Shown here in pieces: positions 15,418 through 22,501 of a stretch of 22,501 bases of DNA. Where the stretch lies: NCBI GenBank assembly GCA_900752015.1, contig CAADTZ010000072.1, forward strand, positions 1-22,501. The letters run 5' to 3'. This DNA is from an uncultured Collinsella sp. Its GTDB lineage: Bacteria; Actinomycetota; Coriobacteriia; Coriobacteriales; Coriobacteriaceae. Position numbers and translations under genes: made by a program. The notes beneath the pieces were generated by a model, which worked only from the letters and a program-made list of their open reading frames with translations, did not search any database and was not told the DNA's origin. Every line of letters begins with the position of its first letter. Positions within the stretch are counted from its first letter, which is position 1.

Positions 15418-15513
15418 TTCTGCTATAAGAATCGATTGTCAGGCTGCCTGAATTTGAAGATCTTAGACGCGCGGTACACAGGGGCCTGGGCTGAAAAGAC
15501 TTGGTTGGTAGGC
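15418..15513. other. Spacer between palindromic elements A and B
   Basis: No gene is seen in these 96 bases. The part at 15449-15464 is the reverse complement of 15256-15271, the end of the glycosyltransferase gene, so it belongs to a larger decayed palindrome around element A. Confidence 0.5.
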
Positions 15514-15632
15514 TGCCCGGTGGGGCTTGGTTATGTTTGTCGCGAGTTCCGCACGAGCCGAAGAGCACTTAATGTGCTCTTCGTGCGAGCCAGGACTGTA
15601 GAGCAGCAAACATAACCAAGCCCCACCGGGCA
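15514..15632 (-). repeat. Nested palindromic element B, downstream of the P1 peptidase
   Basis: Outer arms of 26 nt (15514-15539 and 15607-15632) are exact reverse complements, unrelated to the arms of element A except for the inner TTTG/CAAA ends. Read on the minus strand, the core matches element A closely: ACAGTCCT, GCTCGCACG, GAAGAGCAC-ATTAA-GTGCTCTTC, GGCTCGTGCGGAACT. The orientation is downstream of and in sense with the peptidase gene, as element A is for its own neighbour. It begins 15 nt past the peptidase stop. Confidence 0.85.
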
Positions 15633-15647
15633 ACCGGACGAGCTAGT

Positions 15648-16649
15648 TTACTTTGCGGCGCCGGGGATGCCGTGGGAGGTTTTGGCGGTTTTGGCTCCGT
15701 TTACGATGGCGGTTTGCAAAGCCCTTACGGCGAGCATGCCCAGCAGGTCTAGGGGAACGGCGGCGCTTGCCTGGGCGCCCAGTTTGCCGCTGGCGAGGGT
15801 GTAGATGGTGTCGCCGTCGTTGGTGGTGTGCGTGGGACGGATGGCGTGTGCGTAGGCGTCTGCGGCCATCTGGGAGACCTTGGTAGCTTGTGCCTTAGTG
15901 AGTTCCACGTTGGTGACGATGCAGCTGATGGTGGTGTTGGTGCGGTCGAGCGGCATCTGCATGGATCCGGCGGAGGCAAAGGCTGCGAGTTCCATGTCGA
16001 CGATCTGGTCGCTATCGGCTGCGGCGCGCATGCCGGCGACCCACTCGCCGGTGAAGGGGTCGACCACGTTGCCGCAGGCGTTGACTGAGACCACGGCGCC
16101 CACCTTGATGGGGCCGAGTGCCACGGCGGCAGCTCCAAGGCCGGCCTTCATGCAGGTGGCAGGCCCCATGAGCTTGCCTACAGTGGCGCCGGTGCCGGCA
16201 CCTACATTGCCCTGCTCGAGCGTGGTGGGGGTGTTGTCGAGCGCCTCGCGCACGGCGGAGATGCCTGCCTCAATGTCGGGGCGTACGGTGGGGTTACCAA
16301 AGGCGAGGTCGAAGATACAGCTGGAGCACACGATAGGCACCTGTGTGGGGCCGACGGGAAGGCCGATGCCGCGGCTCTCAAGCTCGCGAGCGACGCCGCT
16401 TGCAGCCTCGAGGCCAAAGGCCGATCCACCCGAAAGGCAGACGGCGTGTACCTTGTCGACGGTGTTCTCGGGTCGCAGCAGGTCGGTTTCGCGCGAAGCG
16501 GGAGCGCCACCGCGTACGTCAACGCCGCCGGTGGCGCCCTCGGGTGCCACGATTACGGTGCAACCGGTGCCGGCCTCCTCGTCCGTATAGTTGCCAAAGC
16601 AAAAGCCATCGACATCGCAGACGTCAATGGCCTCGAGCAGTGTATCCAT
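15648..16649 (-). CDS. P1-family (DmpA/NylC-type) self-processing peptidase
   Basis: The 333-residue protein matches peptidase family S58/P1: TGCTVIVAPEGATGGVDVRG and GAPASRETDLL near the N-terminus, VHAVCLSGGSAFGLEAA (69-85), and NVGAGTGATVGKLMG (148-162). These are Ntn hydrolases that cut themselves into two chains, exposing Ser or Thr. Here LDRTN-TTISCIVTN (Asn238/Thr239) resembles the Asn-Thr cleavage site of NylC (6-aminohexanoate oligomer hydrolase), so Thr239 is the predicted nucleophile, giving chains of about 238 and 95 residues. The natural substrate is unknown. No signal peptide is seen, suggesting a cytoplasmic enzyme. GGAG precedes ATG 16649. It stands alone between element B and the maf terminator. 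Confidence 0.88.
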   Translation of the reverse strand: MDTLLEAIDVCDVDGFCFGNYTDEEAGTGCTVIVAPEGATGGVDVRGGAPASRETDLLRPENTVDKVHAVCLSGGSAFGLEAASGVARELESRGIGLPVGPTQVPIVCSSCIFDLAFGNPTVRPDIEAGISAVREALDNTPTTLEQGNVGAGTGATVGKLMGPATCMKAGLGAAAVALGPIKVGAVVSVNACGNVVDPFTGEWVAGMRAAADSDQIVDMELAAFASAGSMQMPLDRTNTTISCIVTNVELTKAQATKVSQMAADAYAHAIRPTHTTNDGDTIYTLASGKLGAQASAAVPLDLLGMLAVRALQTAIVNGAKTAKTSHGIPGAAK

Positions 16650-16710
16650 GTTTAACTCCTATCGGTTTTCCGCCGCACCTTGTGCCCGGTCGGGATCCGT
16701 ACGGTACGCC

Positions 16711-16742
16711 AAAATTGTAGGCGCTGGGGGATACCCAGCGCC
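16711..16742 (-). terminator. Rho-independent terminator after maf
   Basis: A perfect 9-bp stem, GGCGCTGGG (16720-16728) with CCCAGCGCC (16734-16742), is followed on the minus strand by TACAATTTT. It lies 8 nt past the maf stop, so the P1 peptidase gene downstream needs its own promoter. Confidence 0.75.
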
Positions 16743-16750
16743 AGATGCAA

Positions 16751-17332
16751 TTACGAGAGTTTTTGAATGGTACGTGCGACGCGGGCGATGGGTAGGCCCA
16801 CCACGTTATAGAAGTCGCCCGAAATATCGTGCACGAGCATGCGGCCGCCTGTGCCCTGGATGCCGTAGGCGCCTGCCTTATCCATGGGCTCACCAGAGGT
16901 GACGTAGTGCTCGATCTGCCCGTCGGTAAGCTCATAGAACGTCACGTCGGTCACATCGACAAACGACAGGATCTCGGCGGCATGCGGGGCGGCAGTATCG
17001 CCTGCCTTAACGATGCAGACGCCGGTTGCGACCTGGTGCGTGCGGCCCGAAAGCTCACGGAGCATGGTGCGCGCCTCGTCCTCGGTTGCCGGCTTGCCCA
17101 GAATCTTGCCGTCAAAGGTGACGATGGTGTCGGCCGCGACCGTCAGCTCATTGGGCTCGGCATACTCGGCAGCAACGGCAGCCGCCTTGGCGCGTGCCAA
17201 GCGCTCGACAAGCGTGAGCGGGGCCTCGCCGTCGAAGGGAGTCTCGTCGATATCTGCGGGAATCACGCGAATGTCATACCCTGCCTCGCGCATCAACTCG
17301 ATGCGGCGCGGTGATTGCGAAGCCAAAATCAT
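16751..17332 (-). CDS. maf: Maf-family nucleoside triphosphate pyrophosphatase
   Basis: The 193-residue protein has all Maf landmarks: the N-terminal LASQSPRRIELM, AADTIV (about 66-71), GRTHQVATGV, GEPMDKAGAYGIQG and GDFYNVVGLPI. Maf proteins hydrolyse modified or canonical NTPs (dTTP, UTP or m7GTP depending on subgroup) to the monophosphate; the subgroup cannot be fixed by eye. ATG 17332 overlaps the stop of the upstream DJ-1-like gene by 4 nt (ATGA), so the two are translationally coupled. A terminator follows. Confidence 0.95.
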   Translation of the reverse strand: MILASQSPRRIELMREAGYDIRVIPADIDETPFDGEAPLTLVERLARAKAAAVAAEYAEPNELTVAADTIVTFDGKILGKPATEDEARTMLRELSGRTHQVATGVCIVKAGDTAAPHAAEILSFVDVTDVTFYELTDGQIEHYVTSGEPMDKAGAYGIQGTGGRMLVHDISGDFYNVVGLPIARVARTIQKLS

Positions 17333-17871
17333 AGTTGGATGCCCTCGGCGACCTTCTCGACAGCCTTGTCGCCGGCGAGTGTGCGCAGCAGTTCAAGCGC
17401 AAGGGGGAGCGACTGGGCCATGCCGCTGGCGGTGATGATGTTGCCGTCTTGCGTAACCTTCTCGCCGGTATAGGCGCCCTCGGGGAAGCTTTTCTCAAAG
17501 CCAGGGAAGCACGTGGCATGGCGCCCCTCGAGCAGGTCGAGCTCGCCCAGGATAAACGGGGCGGCGCAGATGGCGGCGACGTGCTTGGTTGCGGCGAACT
17601 CGCAGACCACGTCGCAGACGCGCTGATCTGCGCGCAGGTTGGTGGCACCGGGCAGGCCGCCGGGCAGCACGACGCAGTCGTACTCGTCAAAGTTGATCTC
17701 ATCAAAGAGCGCATCGCAGGTCACGGGGATCTGCAGCGAGCTTACGACCTCGCGCGTGGGCATGATCGAGACGAGCGTGGCACGCACGCCGCCGCGACGC
17801 ATGACATCGACCATGGTCAAGCATTCAATAGTTTCAAAGCCATCGGCGGCGAGAACGGCAACGCTGGGCAT
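17329..17871 (-). CDS. DJ-1/PfpI-family protein (YajL/ThiJ type)
   Basis: The 180-residue protein has the class I glutamine amidotransferase-like fold of DJ-1: SVAVLAADGFETIE with Glu16, VVLPGGLPG (67-75), and the nucleophile elbow AAICAAP with Cys102. Members act as glyoxalases/deglycases or chaperones, with activity still debated. The frame extends upstream to 17895, but ATG 17871 follows an AAAGGAA site and starts at the conserved strand. The gene overlaps maf by 4 nt. The 105-nt gap from the rlmD-like gene includes a TATAAG hexamer that may be a -10, and a direct repeat CAATGATT (17948-17955, 17963-17970) of unknown meaning. Confidence 0.92.
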   Translation of the reverse strand: MPSVAVLAADGFETIECLTMVDVMRRGGVRATLVSIMPTREVVSSLQIPVTCDALFDEINFDEYDCVVLPGGLPGATNLRADQRVCDVVCEFAATKHVAAICAAPFILGELDLLEGRHATCFPGFEKSFPEGAYTGEKVTQDGNIITASGMAQSLPLALELLRTLAGDKAVEKVAEGIQL

Positions 17872-17976
17872 GAGGGTTCCTTTCATAGGCGGCATACAAT
17901 TAGCCGTCTTATACCCCGAAGACCTCCGCTTGCCACGCTCGATTTCCCAATGATTTTCTGAGCAATGATTAAGCGG

Positions 17977-19290
17977 CTAGTTGCGCCTAAGGTGGACGAC
18001 GGTCTCGCAGTGGAAGGTTTGTGGGAACAGGTCGACTGGCGTGATCTTTACGGGGGAGAAGGTGCCTTCTTCGACAAAGCGTTTGAGATCGCGCGCCAGG
18101 GTGGCCGGGTCGCAGCTCACGTAGGCGACATCGCGGGCACTCGTGCTGGCGATAAGGCCGATCGCCTCGGGGGCGAGGCCTGCGCGCGGCGGGTCGACCA
18201 CCAAGATGTCGGCATCCTGGTCGGGGAACTCGCGCACCGCGTCTCCGCCAATGACGTCGACGTTATCAAGCTTGTTGATTTCCAGGTTACGGCGTAGATC
18301 GCGCACGGCGGGGCCGTAGGCCTCGACGGCAGCGACAAAGTCGCAGCGGCGGGCGAGCGGCAGGGTAAAGGTGCCGGCACCGCAGTACAGGTCCACGGCA
18401 AGCTCGTCTTCCTGCGGGTCGAGCGCTTCCATGACAAGATCGATCAAAATCTCGGCACCCTTGGTGTTGACCTGGAAAAAAGACGGGGCAGACAAGCGCA
18501 TCTGACCCTCGGCGATATTCTCGGTCCATGAGCCCTCTCCGGCGAGCATTTCGACCTTGGAGACACGGCGGGCCTTCTTTTCGCCCTTGCTCATCACGCG
18601 CACGATGCTCGTGGGATGAGCGGCGTCTGCCAGCACGCGGGAGACCTGCGAGCGCGGGAAGGAGCCCGTAGGCGTCCAGAGAGCGACCTCGAGCGCCTTG
18701 GTGCGACGCGAGGCGCGAATGCCCACGCGCTCGAGGCCCAGGTCGTGGCTGCCGCTCAGATAATTGAGTGCACCGACGACCGATTTGAGTGCCTTGGGGA
18801 AGCGTTTGTCGAACAACGGGCACGAATCGACGGTCACGATCTCGCGGGGATCGACGCCGTGCATGCCAAGACGCACGCGACCGTTGACGACGGTTGGTTC
18901 GAGCTCGATTTTATTGCGGTAGCCCCAATCATCCTTGGTGTGGCGGATGGGTTGCACAAGCTTATCGACCTGATCGGGGCTGAACTTGCCGATACGCTCG
19001 AGCGTGGAACGTAGGTTTTGCTCCTTGGCGGCAAGCTGTGCCGTGCGCGAGAGGTTGCCCCACGAGCAGCCGCCGCAAATGCCAACGAAGGGGCAGGGAG
19101 GCTGGATGCGATCGAGGCTCGGCTCCAGTATCTCGGTGGTGCGGGCGCGCATGAACGACTTGCCGTCCTGCACGATCTCGGCCTCGACGGTGTCGCCTGC
19201 CACGGCGCCCTGCACAAATACGGCTTTGCCGTTGTCGGCATGCGCCAGCCCGTCGGCGCCGTACGTCATCGATTCTATGGTGAGCTTCAT
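17977..19290 (-). CDS. rlmD: TrmA/RlmD-type RNA (uracil-5-)-methyltransferase
   Basis: The 437-residue protein has an N-terminal TRAM domain (residues 1-58), a [4Fe-4S] cluster motif CPFVGICGGC (Cys66, Cys72, Cys75), and a C-terminal SAM methyltransferase domain with DLYCGAGTFTLPLA, VVDPPRAG and YVSCDPATLARDL carrying the catalytic Cys. This is the RlmC/RlmD group that methylates uridine of 23S rRNA; the exact target uridine is not decidable here, so the symbol is provisional. Start: ATG 19290 (MKLTIESMTYGADG) begins the TRAM domain and follows GGCAGGGAT; a longer frame to 19326 adds an unlikely arginine/threonine-rich tail. Confidence 0.9.
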   Translation of the reverse strand: MKLTIESMTYGADGLAHADNGKAVFVQGAVAGDTVEAEIVQDGKSFMRARTTEILEPSLDRIQPPCPFVGICGGCSWGNLSRTAQLAAKEQNLRSTLERIGKFSPDQVDKLVQPIRHTKDDWGYRNKIELEPTVVNGRVRLGMHGVDPREIVTVDSCPLFDKRFPKALKSVVGALNYLSGSHDLGLERVGIRASRRTKALEVALWTPTGSFPRSQVSRVLADAAHPTSIVRVMSKGEKKARRVSKVEMLAGEGSWTENIAEGQMRLSAPSFFQVNTKGAEILIDLVMEALDPQEDELAVDLYCGAGTFTLPLARRCDFVAAVEAYGPAVRDLRRNLEINKLDNVDVIGGDAVREFPDQDADILVVDPPRAGLAPEAIGLIASTSARDVAYVSCDPATLARDLKRFVEEGTFSPVKITPVDLFPQTFHCETVVHLRRN

Positions 19291-19334
19291 ATCCCTGCCT
19301 GTCATTCGCGTTGTTGTCCGCACCATGGTAGCAG

Positions 19335-19380
19335 GGAAAAGCGCCCCGCATTCGAGGCTTTCCTCAAATGCGGGGCGCTT
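19335..19380 (-). terminator. Rho-independent terminator after polyphosphate kinase
   Basis: A perfect 14-bp stem (19339-19352 with 19367-19380), with a GAGG/CCTC stem inside the loop, ends on the minus strand in GCGCTTTTCCC. It lies 10 nt past the ppk stop. Confidence 0.85.
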
Positions 19381-19390
19381 CTACAAACGC

Positions 19391-21799
19391 CTATTTGGTC
19401 TTGCCGGTAATGAGCGTTTTAAGGCCTAGACCGATCAGGCCCAGACCCATGCGAACGCGACCGGGGCGATGGCGCTTGATGGCCTTGGCCGTGCCAGCGG
19501 ACTTCTTGCGACGGGTACTCGTCTCGGGCGCGGGCTTAGCTGCCTGCGGCTCGGGCTGAGGTGCAGGCGCAGGCTCGGGCTCAATGACGGTCGCCTGGAC
19601 CTCTTGGACTTTGGGTGCTACCGGCTGCGGCTCGGGCTCGGGGGCGGGTTTCGCCTCAATGACGGGCTCGGGCGTAGCCTCGGCGTTGCGATAGGCACGC
19701 TCCAGCAGGGCTTCCTGCGAGTTGAAGGGTTTCTCACCCTCTGCACGCTCCACGGGGACCCAGGTGCCGTCGCTCGTGAGGCTGCGGGCCTTCACGTTGT
19801 CGCGCAGCTGCATGCCCATGTACTCGTGCACTAGGGCGCGGCAGGTGGGGTCGAGCACGGGGAAGGCAATCTCCACGCGGTGCTCGGTGTTGCGCGTCAT
19901 CATGTCTGCCGAGCTCAGGTAAATCATGTCCGAGTCCACGCCGAAAGCATAGACGCGCGCGTGCTCCAAAAAGCGTCCGACGATGGAGCGGACATGCACG
20001 TTCTCGGTCTTGCCCGGAACACCGGGCTTGAGGCACGAGATGCCGCGGATGATCATGTCTACGCGCACGCCGGCACACGATGCCTCGGCGATCTTGTCGA
20101 TAACCTCGCGGTCGGTCAGCGAGTTGAGCTTAAAGAACACGCGGGCGGGCTCGCCGGCAAGGGCGCGCTGGATCTCGCGGTCAAGCCCGCGCATGATGAG
20201 CGGTTTCAGTCCGACGGGCGCCACACCCAGGAAGCGGTAGTCGCCGCGCAGGTTGCCCAGCGACAGATTGCGGAAGAACAGGTTGGCGTCCTCGCCGATG
20301 CCGGGATGGGCGGTCATGAGCATAAAGTCGCTGTAGAGTTTGGCCGTCTTCTCGTTAAAGTTGCCGGTGCCCAAAAGCGTGAGGCGCGTTAGCGCCATGC
20401 CCTCGCGATAGGTGAGCTGGCAGATCTTTGAGTGGCATTTAAAGCCCTCGGAACCATAGATGACGGTGCAGCCTGCCTCTTCCAGACGCTCGGCCCACTC
20501 GATGTTGTTCTGCTCGTCAAAGCGGGCACGAAGTTCCATGAGCACCGTGACCTCTTTGCCGTTCTCGGCAGCATCGATCAGCGACTCGCACAGGCGGCTC
20601 TGCTTGGCCACGCGGTAGAGCGTGATGCGCAGCGAGATGCACTCGGGGTCGTAGGCGGCCTCGTGCACCAGATCCAGGAAGGGGTTCATGGCCTCGTAGG
20701 GATAAAAGAGCAGCTTGTCGTGCTGCAGCACCTGCTCGCGGATGGAGCGGGTCATGTCGATGGTGGGATTGGGCTGCGGCCTAAACGGCGTAAAGAGCAG
20801 CTCGTTGCGCAGGTGCTCGGGAATCTTGCCCTCAATGCCAAAGACGTAGCCCAGGTTGAGCGGGATATCGCAGGTAAAGACCGAGCGACGCGAAAGCTCG
20901 AGCGCCTTGCGGATAGTCTTGAGCGTCGCCTTCTCGAGCGATCCCGAGACCGCGAGCACTACCGGCTGCAGGCGCAGGCGCTTCTTGAGAATGCGCTTCA
21001 TGTGCTGGCGGTAGTCCTCTTCCTCCTCGACGCCCTCGCCGTCCGGATCGATGTCAGCGTTGCGGGTGACGCGGATCAGCGCACGATCCAGCGGCTTATA
21101 GGAGCCAAAGCAGCTGTCCAGGCAGGCGAGGATGACGTCCTCGAGCAAGATGTAGGAGTAGGTGCCGGTGGGCGAGGGGATCTCGACCACGCGGTTCATC
21201 GAGGCGGGAATCTCGATAAGGCCCAGCAGGCTCTCCTCGTCGGTGGCACCGTCCAGACCACAGGCCAGATAGAGCGCGCCATTGCGCAGGTTGGGGAAGG
21301 GGTGGCGAGGATCGATGACCAGCGGCGAGATGACCGGTGACACGTAGGCCTGGAAGTAGCGGGTTACAAAGGTGCGCTCCTCGGGCGTAAGCGAATCGAT
21401 GCGGGCGCGGTGAACGCCCAAGGTGTCGAGCTTGCCCTCGATGCTCTTAAAGATGGACTCCCAACGGGTAAGGAGCCCGGGCATTTCGGCCATGACAGCA
21501 TCGACCTGTTCGGAGGCGGTCATATTGCTCTTGTTGTCGACAGGTTGTTTTTTGAGCTCCGCCAGATCGGACAGGCCGCCCACGCGCACCATAAGGAACT
21601 CGTCGAGGTTGGACTCGAAAATCGACACGAACTTTAGACGCTCGAACAGCGGAACGGTTTCGTCGAAGGCTTCGTCGAGCACGCGGTTGTCAAAGCGTAG
21701 CCAGCTGAGCTCTCGGTTTTGCGTGTACGAGAAGTCGCGCGGCGGTTTGCGCAGCTTTGCGGCGGCTTGCTTCTTTTCGATTTTGCTCGGCATATGCAT
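19391..21799 (-). CDS. ppk: Polyphosphate kinase 1 with long low-complexity C-terminal tail
   Basis: The core has the PPK1 domains: N-terminal NRELSWLRFDNRVLDEA (28-44), the SNLDEFLMVRVGGL segment, the phospholipase D-like region with FKCHSKICQL (His456, the phosphohistidine) and LEHARVYAF (His613). It reversibly transfers the ATP gamma-phosphate to polyphosphate. The core ends near residue 705; a tail of about 95 residues follows, rich in Pro, Glu, Ala and Gln (for example PEPEPQPVAPK) and closing with a basic stretch and a short hydrophobic segment (VRMGLGLIGLGLKTLITGKTK is the end region). The start is ambiguous: ATG 21799, ATG 21793, or GTG 21838; I chose 21799 (802 residues). A hairpin occupies the leader just upstream. 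Confidence 0.94.
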   Translation of the reverse strand: MHMPSKIEKKQAAAKLRKPPRDFSYTQNRELSWLRFDNRVLDEAFDETVPLFERLKFVSIFESNLDEFLMVRVGGLSDLAELKKQPVDNKSNMTASEQVDAVMAEMPGLLTRWESIFKSIEGKLDTLGVHRARIDSLTPEERTFVTRYFQAYVSPVISPLVIDPRHPFPNLRNGALYLACGLDGATDEESLLGLIEIPASMNRVVEIPSPTGTYSYILLEDVILACLDSCFGSYKPLDRALIRVTRNADIDPDGEGVEEEEDYRQHMKRILKKRLRLQPVVLAVSGSLEKATLKTIRKALELSRRSVFTCDIPLNLGYVFGIEGKIPEHLRNELLFTPFRPQPNPTIDMTRSIREQVLQHDKLLFYPYEAMNPFLDLVHEAAYDPECISLRITLYRVAKQSRLCESLIDAAENGKEVTVLMELRARFDEQNNIEWAERLEEAGCTVIYGSEGFKCHSKICQLTYREGMALTRLTLLGTGNFNEKTAKLYSDFMLMTAHPGIGEDANLFFRNLSLGNLRGDYRFLGVAPVGLKPLIMRGLDREIQRALAGEPARVFFKLNSLTDREVIDKIAEASCAGVRVDMIIRGISCLKPGVPGKTENVHVRSIVGRFLEHARVYAFGVDSDMIYLSSADMMTRNTEHRVEIAFPVLDPTCRALVHEYMGMQLRDNVKARSLTSDGTWVPVERAEGEKPFNSQEALLERAYRNAEATPEPVIEAKPAPEPEPQPVAPKVQEVQATVIEPEPAPAPQPEPQAAKPAPETSTRRKKSAGTAKAIKRHRPGRVRMGLGLIGLGLKTLITGKTK

Positions 21800-21810
21800 C
21801 TGTCCGTTCA

Positions 21811-21856
21811 GTCCCCACAGGGGACGGTAGCCTAACACTATTCACTATTGTCTCAA
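21811..21856 (-). promoter_or_regulatory. ppk promoter candidate and leader hairpin
   Basis: On the minus strand TTGAGA (21851-21856) and TAGGCT (21829-21834) are 16 nt apart, a plausible -35/-10 pair with a weak -10. The early transcript then forms GTCCCC-TGT-GGGGAC (21811-21825), and GGGGA is also the best ribosome-site candidate for ATG 21799, so the hairpin could hide it. Confidence 0.4.
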
Positions 21857-22285
21857 TTTAGTCGACCTGTGGCACGGACGTATCGCGTGAACGGTATCTT
21901 TACCTACTTCTTACGCTGCCAAGTCATAGGACTGACGCCCTGCTCGTCTGCAAGCGGTCTATATCCTCACTCAACTGGTACGTAAGTGTGAATAAGAATG
22001 ATGGATAGCTGAATATCATTGAATGCAGGCGGAAACGTAAACAAACATCATTTATATACATAAAACCGATTTAGCTATGCAATTCTGAATCAAAAGTTTA
22101 GAGACGCAATCGCAAATGGTTTTTAGGAAAAAAGAGCGTTTACCTTAGAAAAGTTACTTTAGAACGCCGAAGTGCATCATGGGGGAATCATATGAGATAT
22201 ACCGTTCATCGCACTTTGCTGACCGTTCGGGGGCGAGGTGGAATTGCAGGTGGTTTTTGGATATAACTAGAGCTGTCAGCAAGCA
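21857..22285. other. AT-rich intergenic region upstream of arginine deiminase
   Basis: No gene with a ribosome site was seen on either strand; the minus-strand frames here run antisense into arcA. AT-rich stretches around 22030-22150 and TATAAC at 22262-22267 could hold promoters. TGAATAAGAATGAT (21989-22002) resembles the ArgR/AhrC half-site pattern and TGAATATCATTGAA (22010-22023) partly resembles one, but neither is a full match. Confidence 0.4.
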
Positions 22286-22333
22286 GCGTCCCATACGGAG
22301 GGGCGCTGATACATTCGGCCAGTAAGGCCCGAA
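22286..22333 (+). promoter_or_regulatory. Two hairpins in the arginine deiminase leader
   Basis: GCGTCCC (22286-22292) pairs with GGGGCGC (22300-22306) including one G-T pair, loop ATACGGA. TTCGGCC (22314-22320) pairs with GGCCCGAA (22326-22333) with one bulge. The second ends 8 nt before the AGGAGG ribosome site, so either may influence translation. No riboswitch class is recognised. Confidence 0.3.
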
Positions 22334-22349
22334 AGAAAGGTAGGAGGCC

Positions 22350-22501
22350 ATGACGAAAGGTCTGCACGTGCCTTCCGAGATCGGCAAGCTCAGGAAGGTC
22401 TGCCTGCACCGTCCCGGCGACGAGCTCCTCAACCTGCCGCCCGACGAGCTCGAGCGACTCCTGTTCGACGACGTCCCGTTCCTGGAGGTCGCGCAGCAGG
22501 A
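22350..22501 (+). CDS. arcA: Arginine deiminase, 5' end only
   Basis: The first 50 codons are in the window: [20 protein letters not shown], then [21 protein letters not shown], the conserved N-terminal signature of arginine deiminase including LHRPG and the LLFDD segment. The enzyme converts arginine to citrulline plus ammonia as the first step of the ADI pathway, which ends in ATP via carbamate kinase. AGGAGG (22342-22347) lies only 2 nt before ATG 22350, unusually close, but no nearby in-frame alternative fits the family start better. The catalytic residues are beyond the right edge. Confidence 0.92.
   Translation, partial: MTKGLHVPSEIGKLRKVCLHRPGDELLNLPPDELERLLFDDVPFLEVAQQ

Noticed and set aside
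15365..15568. 67-codon minus-strand frame across elements A and B
   Set aside because: It is created by palindromic sequence, crosses both structures and has no ribosome site.
15310..15632. CRISPR array or insertion sequence in the convergent gap
   Set aside because: Only two copies, inverted rather than direct, with no spacers of regular size and no transposase or cas gene nearby.
17948..17970. Direct repeat CAATGATT separated by 15 nt between the rlmD-like and DJ-1-like genes
   Set aside because: Eight bases in AT-rich DNA can recur by chance and there is no supporting context beyond a possible promoter location.
22154..22432. Minus-strand frames across the arcA leader
   Set aside because: They run antisense into the arginine deiminase start, lack ribosome sites and show no domain.

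Overview
The window reads as chromosome of a high-GC Gram-positive anaerobe of the Coriobacteriia, most like Collinsella. This is inferred from GC-rich third positions, AGGAGG-type ribosome sites, acetate-forming fermentation genes (two ackA plus pta), an arginine deiminase start and a Glf/glycosyltransferase pair. No rRNA or species marker is present, so the genus is an inference.

Layout. 1-1041 (-): 5' part of an exported C69-family dipeptidase that runs off the left edge. 1350-2369 (-): a DAGK-type lipid kinase followed by a 30-codon membrane microprotein and a terminator. 2468-6631 (+): housekeeping block with RNase D, a YugP-like membrane zinc peptidase, both exonuclease VII subunits and a HIT hydrolase. 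6673-8843 (+): a LysR regulator and an MFS exporter with visibly lower GC, probably accessory. 8964-12818: acetate module, with two tandem acetate kinase paralogues (+) facing phosphotransacetylase (-). 13050-15276 (+): UDP-galactopyranose mutase and an overlapping family-2 glycosyltransferase. 15277-15647: a gene-free convergent gap filled by two nested palindromic elements. 15648-21799 (-): a P1/NylC-like peptidase, Maf, a DJ-1-like protein, an RlmD-type methyltransferase and polyphosphate kinase. 21800-22349 is a long AT-rich leader, and 22350 onward (+) starts arginine deiminase.

How the genes work together. Pta converts acetyl-CoA to acetyl phosphate and AckA makes ATP and acetate from it. 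Arginine deiminase would open a second substrate-level ATP route, and polyphosphate kinase can store phosphoryl groups. Glf and the glycosyltransferase probably supply and attach galactofuranose on a surface glycan. XseA and XseB form one nuclease.

The most unusual material is non-coding. Two elements between the glycosyltransferase and the P1 peptidase share a core of roughly 70 nt in opposite orientation, each downstream of its own gene. Two base pairs of the inner stem differ between the copies by compensating changes, and each core is wrapped in unrelated but perfectly self-complementary arms (20 and 26 bp). A third nested palindrome with 29-bp perfect arms lies between ackA2 and pta. All three sit between convergent genes.
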